Program-made: the position numbers and the translations under genes
In this document: positions 8,811-17,167 of the stretch, one piece after another
Numbering within the stretch: position 1 is the first letter of the stretch
Layout: each line of letters starts with the position of its first letter
The notes under the pieces: generated by a model
Databases searched by the model: none
What the model was told of the DNA's origin: nothing
Seen by the model: only the letters and a program-made list of their open reading frames with translations
NCBI RefSeq assembly: GCF_028283705.1
Contig: NZ_JAPWKD010000031.1
Location: forward strand, 1-64,000
From: Pantoea sp.
Lineage (GTDB): Bacteria; Pseudomonadota; Gammaproteobacteria; Enterobacterales; Enterobacteriaceae
Length of the DNA stretch: 64,000 nucleotides
Reading direction: 5' to 3'

Positions 8811-8909
8811 CGCTACAGACAACGGAGGATCACGCAGCTGTTGCCTTGCTCCCGGTTATGGGTGAAAACGATCACTGTTCTGAGATGTCCCCCCTCCAAA
8901 CCAAGCCCA

Positions 8910-9767
8910 TCAACGCAACTGCGCTGGAGATGATCCAAAGCGGTGCTTGAAACGCTCGGCAAAGCGGGAGACAGATCGGTAGCCGCAGGCATCGGCCACC
9001 TGGGTGAGATTCCAGTGCGTGGTCTGGATCAGCATCAGTGCATGGTGCATACGGATATCCAGCAGCAGCTGCTCGAACCTGACGCCTTCCTGCCGGAGCC
9101 GACGGCGTAGTGTGGACTCACTCATCGCCAGTGCGTCACCAGCCAGGCGGGCGGTCCAGTTTCGTTCCGGCGCGTCACGTAACAGGTTGCTCAGGCGGGG
9201 AAAAATTCCCTGCCGTTGTGGTAGCGCAAAGCGCAGCTGCTGTTCTGCTAACACCAGCAGCAGGTCAAAGATTTTCAGCCGTATGCGATCATCACTGACC
9301 CGGGGATCCTCAAGGGCCACCAGCAGATGATGCAATGAATCATCGAGGCTCGCGTTAATTTCAACTGTGCTGAGCTGGGGATTTTTTTTAACTGCGGAAA
9401 GCGGTTCCTGAAAATGCTGGTAAAAGTTTTCCAGCACATCCGGGCTGATATTAATAAACAGCGAGCGAAATGGCGTATGTCGGTCAGCGGGATACTTTAT
9501 ATAATCGATATCCACACCCTGGTCGATAAATCCGAGCATTGCTGGCGAGTGGAGCGTATGACGCCTTCCGGCACAGGTTATGTCAATCCTGCCTGATAAA
9601 ACCACCAGCAGGGTGGGTTCAAAAAAGACAAACGAACTCGCCTTCTGTTCAATCTTCAGCCTCGGCCAGGCAACCGAAATCAGGTTATCCCGGCTGAGGC
9701 TGTGGCCGGACAGTCCAGACCAGAAGAAATGCTCCTCTGCCGCCAACAATGCACTTTCTCTGGTCAT
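8910..9767 (-). CDS. AraC-family transcriptional regulator
   Basis: A 285-residue protein with an N-terminal cupin-like sensing half (residues about 25-130) and a C-terminal pair of AraC helix-turn-helices. The first covers LAGDALAMSESTLRRRLRQEG and the second ends in the family signature with VADACGYRSVSRFAERFKHRFG close to the C-terminus. The ligand is unknown. It lies 23 bp after the PEBP-like gene in the same direction and may be cotranscribed with it. The hydrolase downstream is a possible target. Confidence 0.9.
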   Translation of the reverse strand: MTRESALLAAEEHFFWSGLSGHSLSRDNLISVAWPRLKIEQKASSFVFFEPTLLVVLSGRIDITCAGRRHTLHSPAMLGFIDQGVDIDYIKYPADRHTPFRSLFINISPDVLENFYQHFQEPLSAVKKNPQLSTVEINASLDDSLHHLLVALEDPRVSDDRIRLKIFDLLLVLAEQQLRFALPQRQGIFPRLSNLLRDAPERNWTARLAGDALAMSESTLRRRLRQEGVRFEQLLLDIRMHHALMLIQTTHWNLTQVADACGYRSVSRFAERFKHRFGSSPAQLR

Positions 9768-9790
9768 GGTTTTCTGCCGCTCAGATCAGA

Positions 9791-10423
9791 TTAAATTTTA
9801 ACGTCGGGGTTAAGGGTATACAGCCCGGTCAGGCTCGCTTTCGCCAGAACATTGCTGTTCTCCACTGCGCGACGGATATTAGCACCGCTCAGTTCCCCTT
9901 CCACTGCTAATGACGGCTCGGACAGGGCGTATAAGGTAAATACATAATGGTGAACAATCTCGTCATTCCACGGCGGGCAAGGGCCATCGTAGCCATAATA
10001 AGTCCCGCCCATGGCCTCGTCACCGGCAAACCACGCGGTGTAATCATTGATGCCATGCTTCAGACCTGCTGGCGCATCCGGGCCAGGTTTCCCTTTGGCT
10101 GTGATGCCGTTCGATTGTGAACCTTCGGCAATTTCCTGCTGTGTCGCCGGAATATCAAACAGTGACCAGTGATAGAAATCCGTACGCGGCAGCGAAGCCG
10201 GGACCACTTTACCTTCCTGGTTCACGTTTTCCCCGCTGGTTGGCACATCGTAGTCATGGCAGATCAGAACCAGTGACTGCGTACCCGCAGGCAAATCTGA
10301 CCAACCGAAATGCGGATTCAGGTTGTCAGATAACCGAACATGGCTGGCTGCGTCATACACCGCAAAGCTGTTCTTACCGCGAATGACTTCTCCGTCGTTG
10401 AAGCTGTGGCTGAATAATTTCAT
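9791..10423 (-). CDS. YbhB/YbcL-family PEBP-like protein
   Basis: A 210-residue phosphatidylethanolamine-binding-protein family member (Raf-kinase-inhibitor-like). It shows the anion-pocket segments typical of bacterial members: NPHFGWSDLPAGTQSLVLICHDYDVP, and later YDGPCPPWNDEIVHHYVFTLYAL. There is no signal peptide, so it is probably cytoplasmic like YbhB. The function of bacterial members is poorly defined. It starts with a GAGAGAAG ribosome site. It is followed by the AraC-type gene. Confidence 0.88.
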   Translation of the reverse strand: MKLFSHSFNDGEVIRGKNSFAVYDAASHVRLSDNLNPHFGWSDLPAGTQSLVLICHDYDVPTSGENVNQEGKVVPASLPRTDFYHWSLFDIPATQQEIAEGSQSNGITAKGKPGPDAPAGLKHGINDYTAWFAGDEAMGGTYYGYDGPCPPWNDEIVHHYVFTLYALSEPSLAVEGELSGANIRRAVENSNVLAKASLTGLYTLNPDVKI

Positions 10424-11050
10424 TCTCTTCTCTCATCTGTGTGCGGATTGAACGATAAATAAAAAACGCCAGCCTGATTATAGGCGGCTTCGTCCATTGA
10501 GAACGTCCTTATCCAGTCAGATTTACTACCATAACCATCATTTTGACCGGATTGCGCAGACGAGGGCCATAACCACGGCAACCGGAACGATACATTTATC
10601 GCAGCTGCGCGCCATACAGCGCTTTTTGTTGCGGCAGGAGCATATACTGGCGAATGCCCCCGTCAGGGACAATAAATCGCCCATGATGTGGCTGGGTCTG
10701 CTTCTCCAGCCAGTTACAGCGGGTCTGGGAAAGAGTCCGGCATACCTCTTATCCGGCTAAAAATCTGCGGCTGATAAGCCTGCTGCGCCAGCCCGATTGC
10801 CCCAGAACAAAAGGTCCCTCCACTTTTATGCGCTTTATGTGACATGTGAAGCAGGACGAAGGTGTCTCAACCCTGCGTCGGGCGATCCGGGACGCTAGAG
10901 CCTCTTCTCATTCTGCCGGGGACGGTAATAATGCGTTGCTGGAGATGGTGTTAGATATGGAGGCCTCCCCCCTGCAGGTACAAGCCAGCCGCTGCCTGCC
11001 TTTGCCACCCTCCGCGCTGATAACAATGATTGCGCCTGACAGAAAGCAAA
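10424..11050. other. Gap with a possible coding relic
   Basis: About 630 bp. Read on the minus strand between about 10760 and 10610, one frame gives a coding-like stretch (including RFIVPDGGIRQYMLLPQQ) bounded by stops, with no start. This may be a gene fragment of unrecognised family. The rest shows nothing I can name. Confidence 0.3.
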
Positions 11051-11078
11051 AGAACCATCACCCTGGGGTGATGGTTCT
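11051..11078 (-). terminator. Strong hairpin terminator downstream of doxX-like gene
   Basis: A 13-bp perfect stem (AGAACCATCACCC and its complement) with a 2-base loop. T-rich flanks occur on both sides, so it can end transcription from the DoxX gene and also from the opposite direction. Confidence 0.85.
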
Positions 11079-11100
11079 TTTTATGCGGGATAGATATAGC

Positions 11101-11514
11101 TTATCGACGATCGAGTGAGAAGCGGCCCGGACCGATCAGCGCCAGCAACAGCAGACCACCAATAATGCTGATATTTTTATAGAAGTTGATCATGTTGGCA
11201 TACTGATCCATACCCGTCATGTGCCAGTACGGGTGACCGATAAAGGAGGTGACCAGCGTGTACACGGCCATCAGCAGCGCCAGCGGACGAGTAAAAAAGC
11301 CCAGCGCAATCAGCACACCAAAACCAAACTCAGCAATCACTGCTACCGCTGCGGCGACAGAAGGAAGCGGCAGTCCCAGACTTTGCATATAACCAGCGGT
11401 ATAACCGAAAGCGGTCAGTTTCTGCCAGCCAAAAATAATGAACAGCACCATCAGAGCAACACGCGCAATCAGAATGATGGTGTCACGATAGTTATCCAGT
11501 GAAATGTAACGCAT
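11101..11514 (-). CDS. DoxX-family membrane protein
   Basis: A 137-residue inner-membrane protein with four hydrophobic segments and the DoxX pattern FGWQKLTAFG...TAGYMQSLGLP. It resembles E. coli YphA in size. The ATG at 11514 is preceded by AAGGAAAAC and gives the normal family N-terminus (MRYISLDNYRD); the frame runs further upstream to 11652 without support. DoxX proteins are linked loosely to redox or thiosulfate metabolism. No partner gene is adjacent, so no specific role is proposed. Confidence 0.85.
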   Translation of the reverse strand: MRYISLDNYRDTIILIARVALMVLFIIFGWQKLTAFGYTAGYMQSLGLPLPSVAAAVAVIAEFGFGVLIALGFFTRPLALLMAVYTLVTSFIGHPYWHMTGMDQYANMINFYKNISIIGGLLLLALIGPGRFSLDRR

Positions 11515-11737
11515 ATCAGTTTTCCTTGAAAAAATTAAAATAAAATCAGTTTTTAGTTTAGGTACAAAACAGACGCCGGTAATAAGCTTTATAACGTGGG
11601 CTGCATTTGATAAAGCAAGATTACTCGTAAACCAATCCATTGCACAATTCACATTTTTGCATTTAAGTTTATCGGTTTAGTTGACAATAACCACTCTGTA
11701 ATCTTTGTTTAACGCCACAACATGAAAGGGAATTCCT

Positions 11738-13393
11738 ATGCAAACAGCTTCCGTTTCTTCAACACCGCTACGTCTCCTGCTCCAGACAGCATCATCCGCC
11801 CCTGCCCGGACCTGGCATCTGGCCTCAGACATCCATAGCGTGCAACAAAATCCGCAGAATCTGAGTTCTTCCCGGCGTAACAAAAAAAGTAAACCTGATC
11901 CCACAGAAAATCCCTGCTTAAACGCTCTCAGAAACGATTTTAATACCTGGTGGCAAAAGGTGTCTGACAAAGCCAGTCTCGGCAGCCGTCTTGAGATGCT
12001 GCTGTGGCAGTTTAAGCCCGAAGATATAAAGAGAATAAAACCCAATGATTTACATAATATTTTTAAGGATAAGAAAATAGCGGTGAGCGCCACCACCGTA
12101 GAGAACGCGCTGAAGACCGCCAATGCCTTTATTTCACACGAAGATCGCCTGAAGGTTAAAACGCTCTGGGACCAGAACAAAAATGAACCTGACAGGATTG
12201 TACGACTGAGGCCGTTGTTGCGCCTGAACCTTTCGCGGAACCAGATTCGACGCGCCTTGCTGGAAATGCCAGATAACCCGATTAATGTCGATATCACCAC
12301 CCTGAAGCAGGCCATCTGGACCTCCGAATCCAATGCCAGCCCTGAGGAAGTGGCATGGGCCAGGAGAATGCTTAAGCACAATCCACCCGGGAAAAATGTG
12401 ATAGCCTGGCTGGTTGATATCCAGCGACAGCCAGATTATCAGGAACGCGGTTCGGGGAGATTGCATTGTGCGTTAGTCACTGCCGGCCTGTCGGTGGAGG
12501 TCCAGACAGTGGCACAAGCCACAACGTTATTCAGGACCCGGAACACCGTTAAGCAGCAGGAATGGTTCAAAAAAAACTGGCCAGCTTTCGCTGTTCGCAA
12601 AATGTCCATGCGAAAGAAAGTGGATATGCTGCTGAAACGGCAAGGACGCCCCGAGATAACCACCTCGCAGTTGTGGCGTCTTTTCCATGATGCAAAGATG
12701 AGTATCAGTTACTCAGTCGCTTATAAATCGCTTATTGCTGCTACCGGAGTGCAGCCAACATCAGAGCAAAAACAGACAGTTAAGCAACTGTGGCATAAGA
12801 TTGACCCGCAAACCAGAATGAGCCGGTTAAAACGGCTGGGTAAACTTTTACGCGACCCCGAAGGATCAACGCTCTCTCCGCAGCTGATTCAGGACGCTCT
12901 CAACGATCCGCACTATACCATTACCAATGTCATGCTGGAGTACGTCCAGGCGGCGCTCAATGCTGATATATCATCTGCCGAGCTGGCATGGATAAAGAGT
13001 CTCCGGCCTGGAATCAACCTGAAAGCCAAACGAAGAGAGCAGTTAAGGCAGCTTCAAGCCATACTGAAACATGAGCAATGCCCGGAGAATGTAACGCTGT
13101 CAAAACTGCTACGCTTACTGTGGGAAATTGATGAGGATGTCACTCCCGGTATGGTCATGGCGGCGTTGAAAAATATCAAACTCCAGTCAAGGGGTGATAC
13201 ACATAGCGCCTTTTTCCGGCAATTGCCCGCCCGAAACGAAGCGGTGCCGGACGCCATGGATACTGATGAAGACGTTTCCGGCGCTTACTTCCTCTCCAAT
13301 CCTCCTGCGCTACCGGCCCCGGAAATCGCACCGGTGCTGAACAACCAAGCCCCCCTGCCTCCCTTTGCGACATTGAAGAAAAGGAGGTTCTGA
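11738..13393 (+). CDS. Unrecognised repeat protein A (six ~70-residue repeats)
   Basis: A 551-residue protein that I cannot assign to a family. Residues 1-60 are rich in Ser, Thr, Pro and Gln with no Sec signal, then a basic patch (RRNKKSK) follows. From about 83 to 485 I see six degenerate helical repeats of 68-71 residues. Their repeated end element has the form E...K..W, with anchors near W144, L212, W281, W352 and about 422, and the last repeat contains LLRLLWEIDED. The C-terminus is Pro-rich and ends KKRRF. The ATG follows AAGGGAATTCCT. A TTGACA lies at 11681-11686. The next gene, 12 bp downstream, is a paralogue with the same repeat order. The N-terminus resembles those of type III-secreted effectors in composition, but no hrp box was found. 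Confidence 0.7.
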   Translation: MQTASVSSTPLRLLLQTASSAPARTWHLASDIHSVQQNPQNLSSSRRNKKSKPDPTENPCLNALRNDFNTWWQKVSDKASLGSRLEMLLWQFKPEDIKRIKPNDLHNIFKDKKIAVSATTVENALKTANAFISHEDRLKVKTLWDQNKNEPDRIVRLRPLLRLNLSRNQIRRALLEMPDNPINVDITTLKQAIWTSESNASPEEVAWARRMLKHNPPGKNVIAWLVDIQRQPDYQERGSGRLHCALVTAGLSVEVQTVAQATTLFRTRNTVKQQEWFKKNWPAFAVRKMSMRKKVDMLLKRQGRPEITTSQLWRLFHDAKMSISYSVAYKSLIAATGVQPTSEQKQTVKQLWHKIDPQTRMSRLKRLGKLLRDPEGSTLSPQLIQDALNDPHYTITNVMLEYVQAALNADISSAELAWIKSLRPGINLKAKRREQLRQLQAILKHEQCPENVTLSKLLRLLWEIDEDVTPGMVMAALKNIKLQSRGDTHSAFFRQLPARNEAVPDAMDTDEDVSGAYFLSNPPALPAPEIAPVLNNQAPLPPFATLKKRRF

Positions 13394-13405
13394 CACGGAA
13401 TTCTC

Positions 13406-14815
13406 ATGTTTAGTTTAACCACAATATCACCGTCGTTTACCGATACCCCACCAGCAGCAGACCCGGCCACCATCAGGCCGGGTCAATTCACAGCCAGCAT
13501 CGCCAGCGTAAAACAAAGTCATCATGACTTCGGCCAGAAACGAGGAACCACAGCGCTAAACGCACTGAAAATGCAATATAAAACACACTGGAAAGAGATT
13601 TCTGCCACCGGCAGCCATATTAATCAGGTGGAGCAGCTGTTACTCAAGCTCAGCGCTAAACAGGTTCATCAGCTGAGCGCAAAGGGGGTCTGGCAGTTTC
13701 TGCAAAGTAAGATAAGCGTGGGATTGCCCACCGTGGAAAGCGCGCTGACGGTCCTCAGGTCTCATGTTTCCAGAGAACATCAGGCGCTGATCAAATCAAC
13801 CTGGGAAAAGCTGCATTGTCAGAACGATAAAATCGACAAGTATTCATTAGCCATGCGCCTGCAACGGGAATTGAGTCATCTGGCACTTCGCCCGGCGCAG
13901 TTTCGTCGTGCTCTGCTTGGCACAGATGATATCCCGGATGTCACCATATTGAGCCAGGCCTCCGTCGCGTTAAATACTGATATCAAAGAAGAAGAGGTGG
14001 AGTGGTTAAAGAAAAGCCTCGAAGACCTCCGCTGGCAATACAGTAACCAGATGGACCTGCTGGTAGCACTACAGTGTCAACCCGATTACCGTGAGATGAC
14101 GGCAATGAAGTTTTATGTTGCGCTGGAGCTGGCGGGAGAGAGAGTGAGCCTGCCACTGGTGAAGCTGTCCCAGTCGGCCTTTAAAGCAAAACCGACGCAG
14201 GAACAACAGCAATGGTTTGACCGTAACTGGGCCAACGTCACCGAAGGGATAAAACAGGAAAAGTTGATAAGTCTGCTGTGCCAGGAGTGCGCACCAGAAA
14301 TAGCCGTAGCTGAACTTTGGCGTCTGCTGTTTAATGCCGGAGCGAGTATGAGCATATCTCTGGTGCGCAATGCACTGAAGTTTTCCGTTCATCTGGTTGA
14401 GATGGTGCAGACTCACTGGCGCATGGTTTGCACAGTCGGCAACATGACACAACTGAAACAACTCGGCATGCTGCTTTTCAGCCTGAAAAACTCCACTATC
14501 AGACCCGCCCAGGCGTTGTCCGCCCTGAAGATAGCGGGTCTTCCTGCGGCAGATCCCGAGTTAAGGGGATTGTGCCTGTCTGCCTACAAATCAATCCTGT
14601 TAACAGACGAACTCAACTGGATCCGGCGAGTCTGGCCGCCCTTATCCATTCTGGATGTACCTCAGGAACAGCAGTTGCAATTGCTGCGCCAGCAGGGATG
14701 TCCGAAGGGAATGACGGCGGCCAGACTGCTGCGGCTGCTGTGGGAAATCGGTGAGGACATCAGTTTCCACGCCCTGAGTGCCGCTTATGGCAATCCGAAC
14801 ACGGGCTCCCCATAA
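13406..14815 (+). CDS. Unrecognised repeat protein B, paralogue of A
   Basis: A 469-residue paralogue of the preceding gene. It has a Ser/Thr/Pro-rich N-terminus (1-45), then six repeats of about 70 residues in the same order as in protein A. Repeat-end anchors fall near W133, L205, W275, W338 and W410. Matching segments include VESAL (A: VENAL), RRALL in repeat 2, LQCQPDYRE (A: IQRQPDYQE) and the terminal LLRLLWEIGEDIS. It lacks the acidic/Pro-rich tail of A. The bases before the start (CGGAATTCTC) resemble those before A (GGGAATTCCT), so the duplication included the leader. Cotranscription with A is likely. Function unknown. Confidence 0.7.
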   Translation: MFSLTTISPSFTDTPPAADPATIRPGQFTASIASVKQSHHDFGQKRGTTALNALKMQYKTHWKEISATGSHINQVEQLLLKLSAKQVHQLSAKGVWQFLQSKISVGLPTVESALTVLRSHVSREHQALIKSTWEKLHCQNDKIDKYSLAMRLQRELSHLALRPAQFRRALLGTDDIPDVTILSQASVALNTDIKEEEVEWLKKSLEDLRWQYSNQMDLLVALQCQPDYREMTAMKFYVALELAGERVSLPLVKLSQSAFKAKPTQEQQQWFDRNWANVTEGIKQEKLISLLCQECAPEIAVAELWRLLFNAGASMSISLVRNALKFSVHLVEMVQTHWRMVCTVGNMTQLKQLGMLLFSLKNSTIRPAQALSALKIAGLPAADPELRGLCLSAYKSILLTDELNWIRRVWPPLSILDVPQEQQLQLLRQQGCPKGMTAARLLRLLWEIGEDISFHALSAAYGNPNTGSP

Positions 14816-14817
14816 AA

Positions 14818-15930
14818 TCAGCTGGCTGCCAGCTCTCCGGGCTGACGCGCCACCCGGGTCAGCCGTTCTCCACCCGCGGCCGTCACCCGCACCGTTTCAC
14901 TGAACGCCATGCCCTGGGCAGACAAGTACATATGGAACACCATATCGGCTTCCAGCTGCCAGCATGCCCCGGGATGAAACGCACCAGAGAAATCACTCGG
15001 GCGTGGTGTGCGGGTGTACAGCCCCAGCGTATAACCGGTGACATTGGTGAAGGCAGAGCGTAATCCGCTGCTGAGCAACGCCTCCCGCGCCAGTGCATCC
15101 ACCTCATTTGCCAGCATCCCCGGTTTCATCGCCGCGATTTGCCGGTCCTGAATCGCCAGTAATTGCTGCGCCAGCACCTGCTGTGCGTCGCTGACCTTCC
15201 CCACCACAAACGGCCGCATCACGCGTGCGCTGTAATGATTCACTTTCGGGATCAGCTCCACATGCAAAATATCGCCACGTTGCAGACGTTGCTCGTGGCT
15301 GCTGGCATGCAGAAAACCGCTGTCACCGCTCGCAATAACAATCGGTCCGGTTTCCCCGCTATCCGCGCCCTGCTCAAGAAAATGACGGGCCGCCAGCGCG
15401 GCAACGTCACGCACGCGCCAGCCAGCGGTCACTGCGCTGCCTATCTGCTGCAGAGTAAAGTCGGCAATGGCGGCGGCGTGGCGCAGAGTATTCAACTCTG
15501 AGGCACTTTTGACACTGCGTAGCCGATCGCTGATACCGGTCAGATCCCGCCACACCACACCCGGCAAATGGCGGGACAGCTGCTGCCAGCTGTGCACCGT
15601 CATGCCATAGGAGTAAAAATCAGCGCCGACTTTGGCCGTGGCAAAACCGCGCTGTGTCAGGCTGTCTGCCACGGTTTGCCAGGGGTCGGCCCAGTCAGGA
15701 TAGCTGACCACCGCTAACCCTGGCGATTGTGTGCGACAGGGCACCTCATCCAGCTGCCGCAGCACCATCCAGGGTTCGCCGGAGAGCGGGACCAGACAGG
15801 CGCGATACAGCGTTTCCGATACCGTGTAACCGGTCAGCCACGCCAGCATTTCGCCGTGGTCAATCAGCATCACTTCAGCGTCAGCTTGCTGCATGGCGGC
15901 GCGCAGGCGGGTCAATGCGTCCTGTCGCAT
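14818..15930 (-). CDS. M24-family (creatinase/prolidase-fold) hydrolase, metal ligands altered
   Basis: A 370-residue pita-bread-fold protein with an N-terminal creatinase domain (1-135) and a C-terminal M24 domain. In metallo-aminopeptidases of this fold two Asp ligands lie in the pattern D..G...Y.sD.TR. Here that region reads HVELIPKV (223-230) and ARVMRP (235-240), so the first Asp is Glu and the second is absent. The later Glu site of FTIEPG-type motifs reads FHMYLS. This suggests a non-canonical metal site or none, as in creatinase-like branches of the fold. It is the last gene of the peptide-transport operon, three bases after the M20 gene. Probably a C-N hydrolase acting on an imported compound. 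Confidence 0.8.
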   Translation of the reverse strand: MRQDALTRLRAAMQQADAEVMLIDHGEMLAWLTGYTVSETLYRACLVPLSGEPWMVLRQLDEVPCRTQSPGLAVVSYPDWADPWQTVADSLTQRGFATAKVGADFYSYGMTVHSWQQLSRHLPGVVWRDLTGISDRLRSVKSASELNTLRHAAAIADFTLQQIGSAVTAGWRVRDVAALAARHFLEQGADSGETGPIVIASGDSGFLHASSHEQRLQRGDILHVELIPKVNHYSARVMRPFVVGKVSDAQQVLAQQLLAIQDRQIAAMKPGMLANEVDALAREALLSSGLRSAFTNVTGYTLGLYTRTPRPSDFSGAFHPGACWQLEADMVFHMYLSAQGMAFSETVRVTAAGGERLTRVARQPGELAAS

Positions 15931-15932
15931 GG

Positions 15933-17156
15933 TCAGGCCTCAACCGGTTGGCAGATTTCGATGATCGCCAGCAGGTAGATCCGCACCATATCGAGGAAGT
16001 CGCTGATCTCTACGCGTTCGTCCGGCATGGTGTTGTACTTGCCGCCAGGGCCACAGACAATGCCTTCCATCCCGGCATGCTGATAAAAATGCGCGGCATC
16101 GGTACCAAAAAATGCCGGTGGGGTGATGACGCCGGTGGGTTGCCGTGTACCCCGCACGCGCTGCCAGCCATGATTCACGGCTTTGACAATCGCGGATTCC
16201 GGCGAGACTTCAAACGGCAGCATGGTCGGTTTATCCCGCGCACCATCGTCATACAGCTCAGCTTTCAGTCCCGGATAGCGGGCGCAGAGTTGATCCATCA
16301 ATGCCTGAAGGTCGGCCAGTACCCCCTGCACCGTTTGTCCCGGCGCAAAACGTGCAGAACCTTTCAGCCGCACAAAGTCCGCCACCTGTGGCGGTCGCCA
16401 CTCTTCCAGCTCGCGGCCCAGTGCACCATGCACCGTGCCAATATGACCCCGGTTGACCTTCAGATGTTCTTCGCTTCTGGCACCGCTGAACGTCATGTTA
16501 TTGATTTGAGGGATCAAATCCACCGCCGCCGCAATGGCATCCACCGCTTCTTCACGTTTGGAAAGATGACGGGTGTCACCGGTCAGTTCGATGGTGAACA
16601 TCAGCGATCCGGCATGCATGGTTAGCGCCTGTAAATCGGTCGGCTCGGCGTTAATAAAGTAATCGGCGCGTACTCCCTGCTCTATCGCTGCCAGGGTACC
16701 AATACCGCCCTGCAACTCGCCCACCACGTAGGTAAGGATCACGTCACCTTTCAGCTTTACACCCGCATCAATCAGGGTTTTCAGGGCGCAGAAATAGGCG
16801 GCATCCCCGGCTTTCATGTTGGAAACACCGATGCCGTAAATAAACTGCTCGTCAATTTTTCCTGCCCAGGGGTCCACGGTCCAGCCTTCGGTCACCGGGT
16901 TGGTGTCGAGGTGACCGTTAAACAGCAGGCTGTGCCCCCCGCCGCTACCGGGCAGACGACCAATAGCGTTGAAACGATCGCCTGGCACTTTTTGCAGTTC
17001 AGACTCCAGCCCCAGTTCGCTCATCTGCGCTGCCATATAACGGGCTAACTCACGTTCACCGTCTGTAGCGCTATAACTTTTGTACTGCACCATTTTCGCC
17101 AGGAAACTCAGGCAATATTCACGATCAATATGATGGATCAAATCTTCAGGTTTCAT
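15933..17156 (-). CDS. M20-family peptidase/deacylase with substituted metal residues
   Basis: A 407-residue protein of the ArgE/DapE/CPG2 family. The first metal motif is intact (NGHLDTNP, His82 and Asp84). The bridging Asp of the usual DMKGG motif is Asn113 (GIGVSNMKAGDAAY), and the catalytic/metal Glu-Glu pair reads Glu147-Leu148 (VGELQGG). A dimerisation domain follows at about 185-300. The fold is secure; activity may differ from that of classic di-zinc members. It is encoded between the fused ATPase gene and the M24 gene, and so is likely cotranscribed with the transporter to process the imported substrate. Confidence 0.85.
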   Translation of the reverse strand: MKPEDLIHHIDREYCLSFLAKMVQYKSYSATDGERELARYMAAQMSELGLESELQKVPGDRFNAIGRLPGSGGGHSLLFNGHLDTNPVTEGWTVDPWAGKIDEQFIYGIGVSNMKAGDAAYFCALKTLIDAGVKLKGDVILTYVVGELQGGIGTLAAIEQGVRADYFINAEPTDLQALTMHAGSLMFTIELTGDTRHLSKREEAVDAIAAAVDLIPQINNMTFSGARSEEHLKVNRGHIGTVHGALGRELEEWRPPQVADFVRLKGSARFAPGQTVQGVLADLQALMDQLCARYPGLKAELYDDGARDKPTMLPFEVSPESAIVKAVNHGWQRVRGTRQPTGVITPPAFFGTDAAHFYQHAGMEGIVCGPGGKYNTMPDERVEISDFLDMVRIYLLAIIEICQPVEA

Positions 17157-17167
17157 TCAGAGTCTCT

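Noticed and set aside
11515..11737. hrp box upstream of the repeat-protein genes
   Set aside because: No GGAAC-type half followed by CCAC at 15-16 bases was found, so type III regulation is not supported.
11677..12381. Minus-strand 234-codon frame opposite repeat protein A
   Set aside because: No start signal or family. The plus-strand protein has a paralogue next to it in the matching frame, which settles the coding strand.
15729..16625. Long 298-codon frame on the plus strand
   Set aside because: It lies opposite the clear M20 and M24 genes, is rich in Arg, His and Gln, and has no ribosome site; it is a shadow frame.
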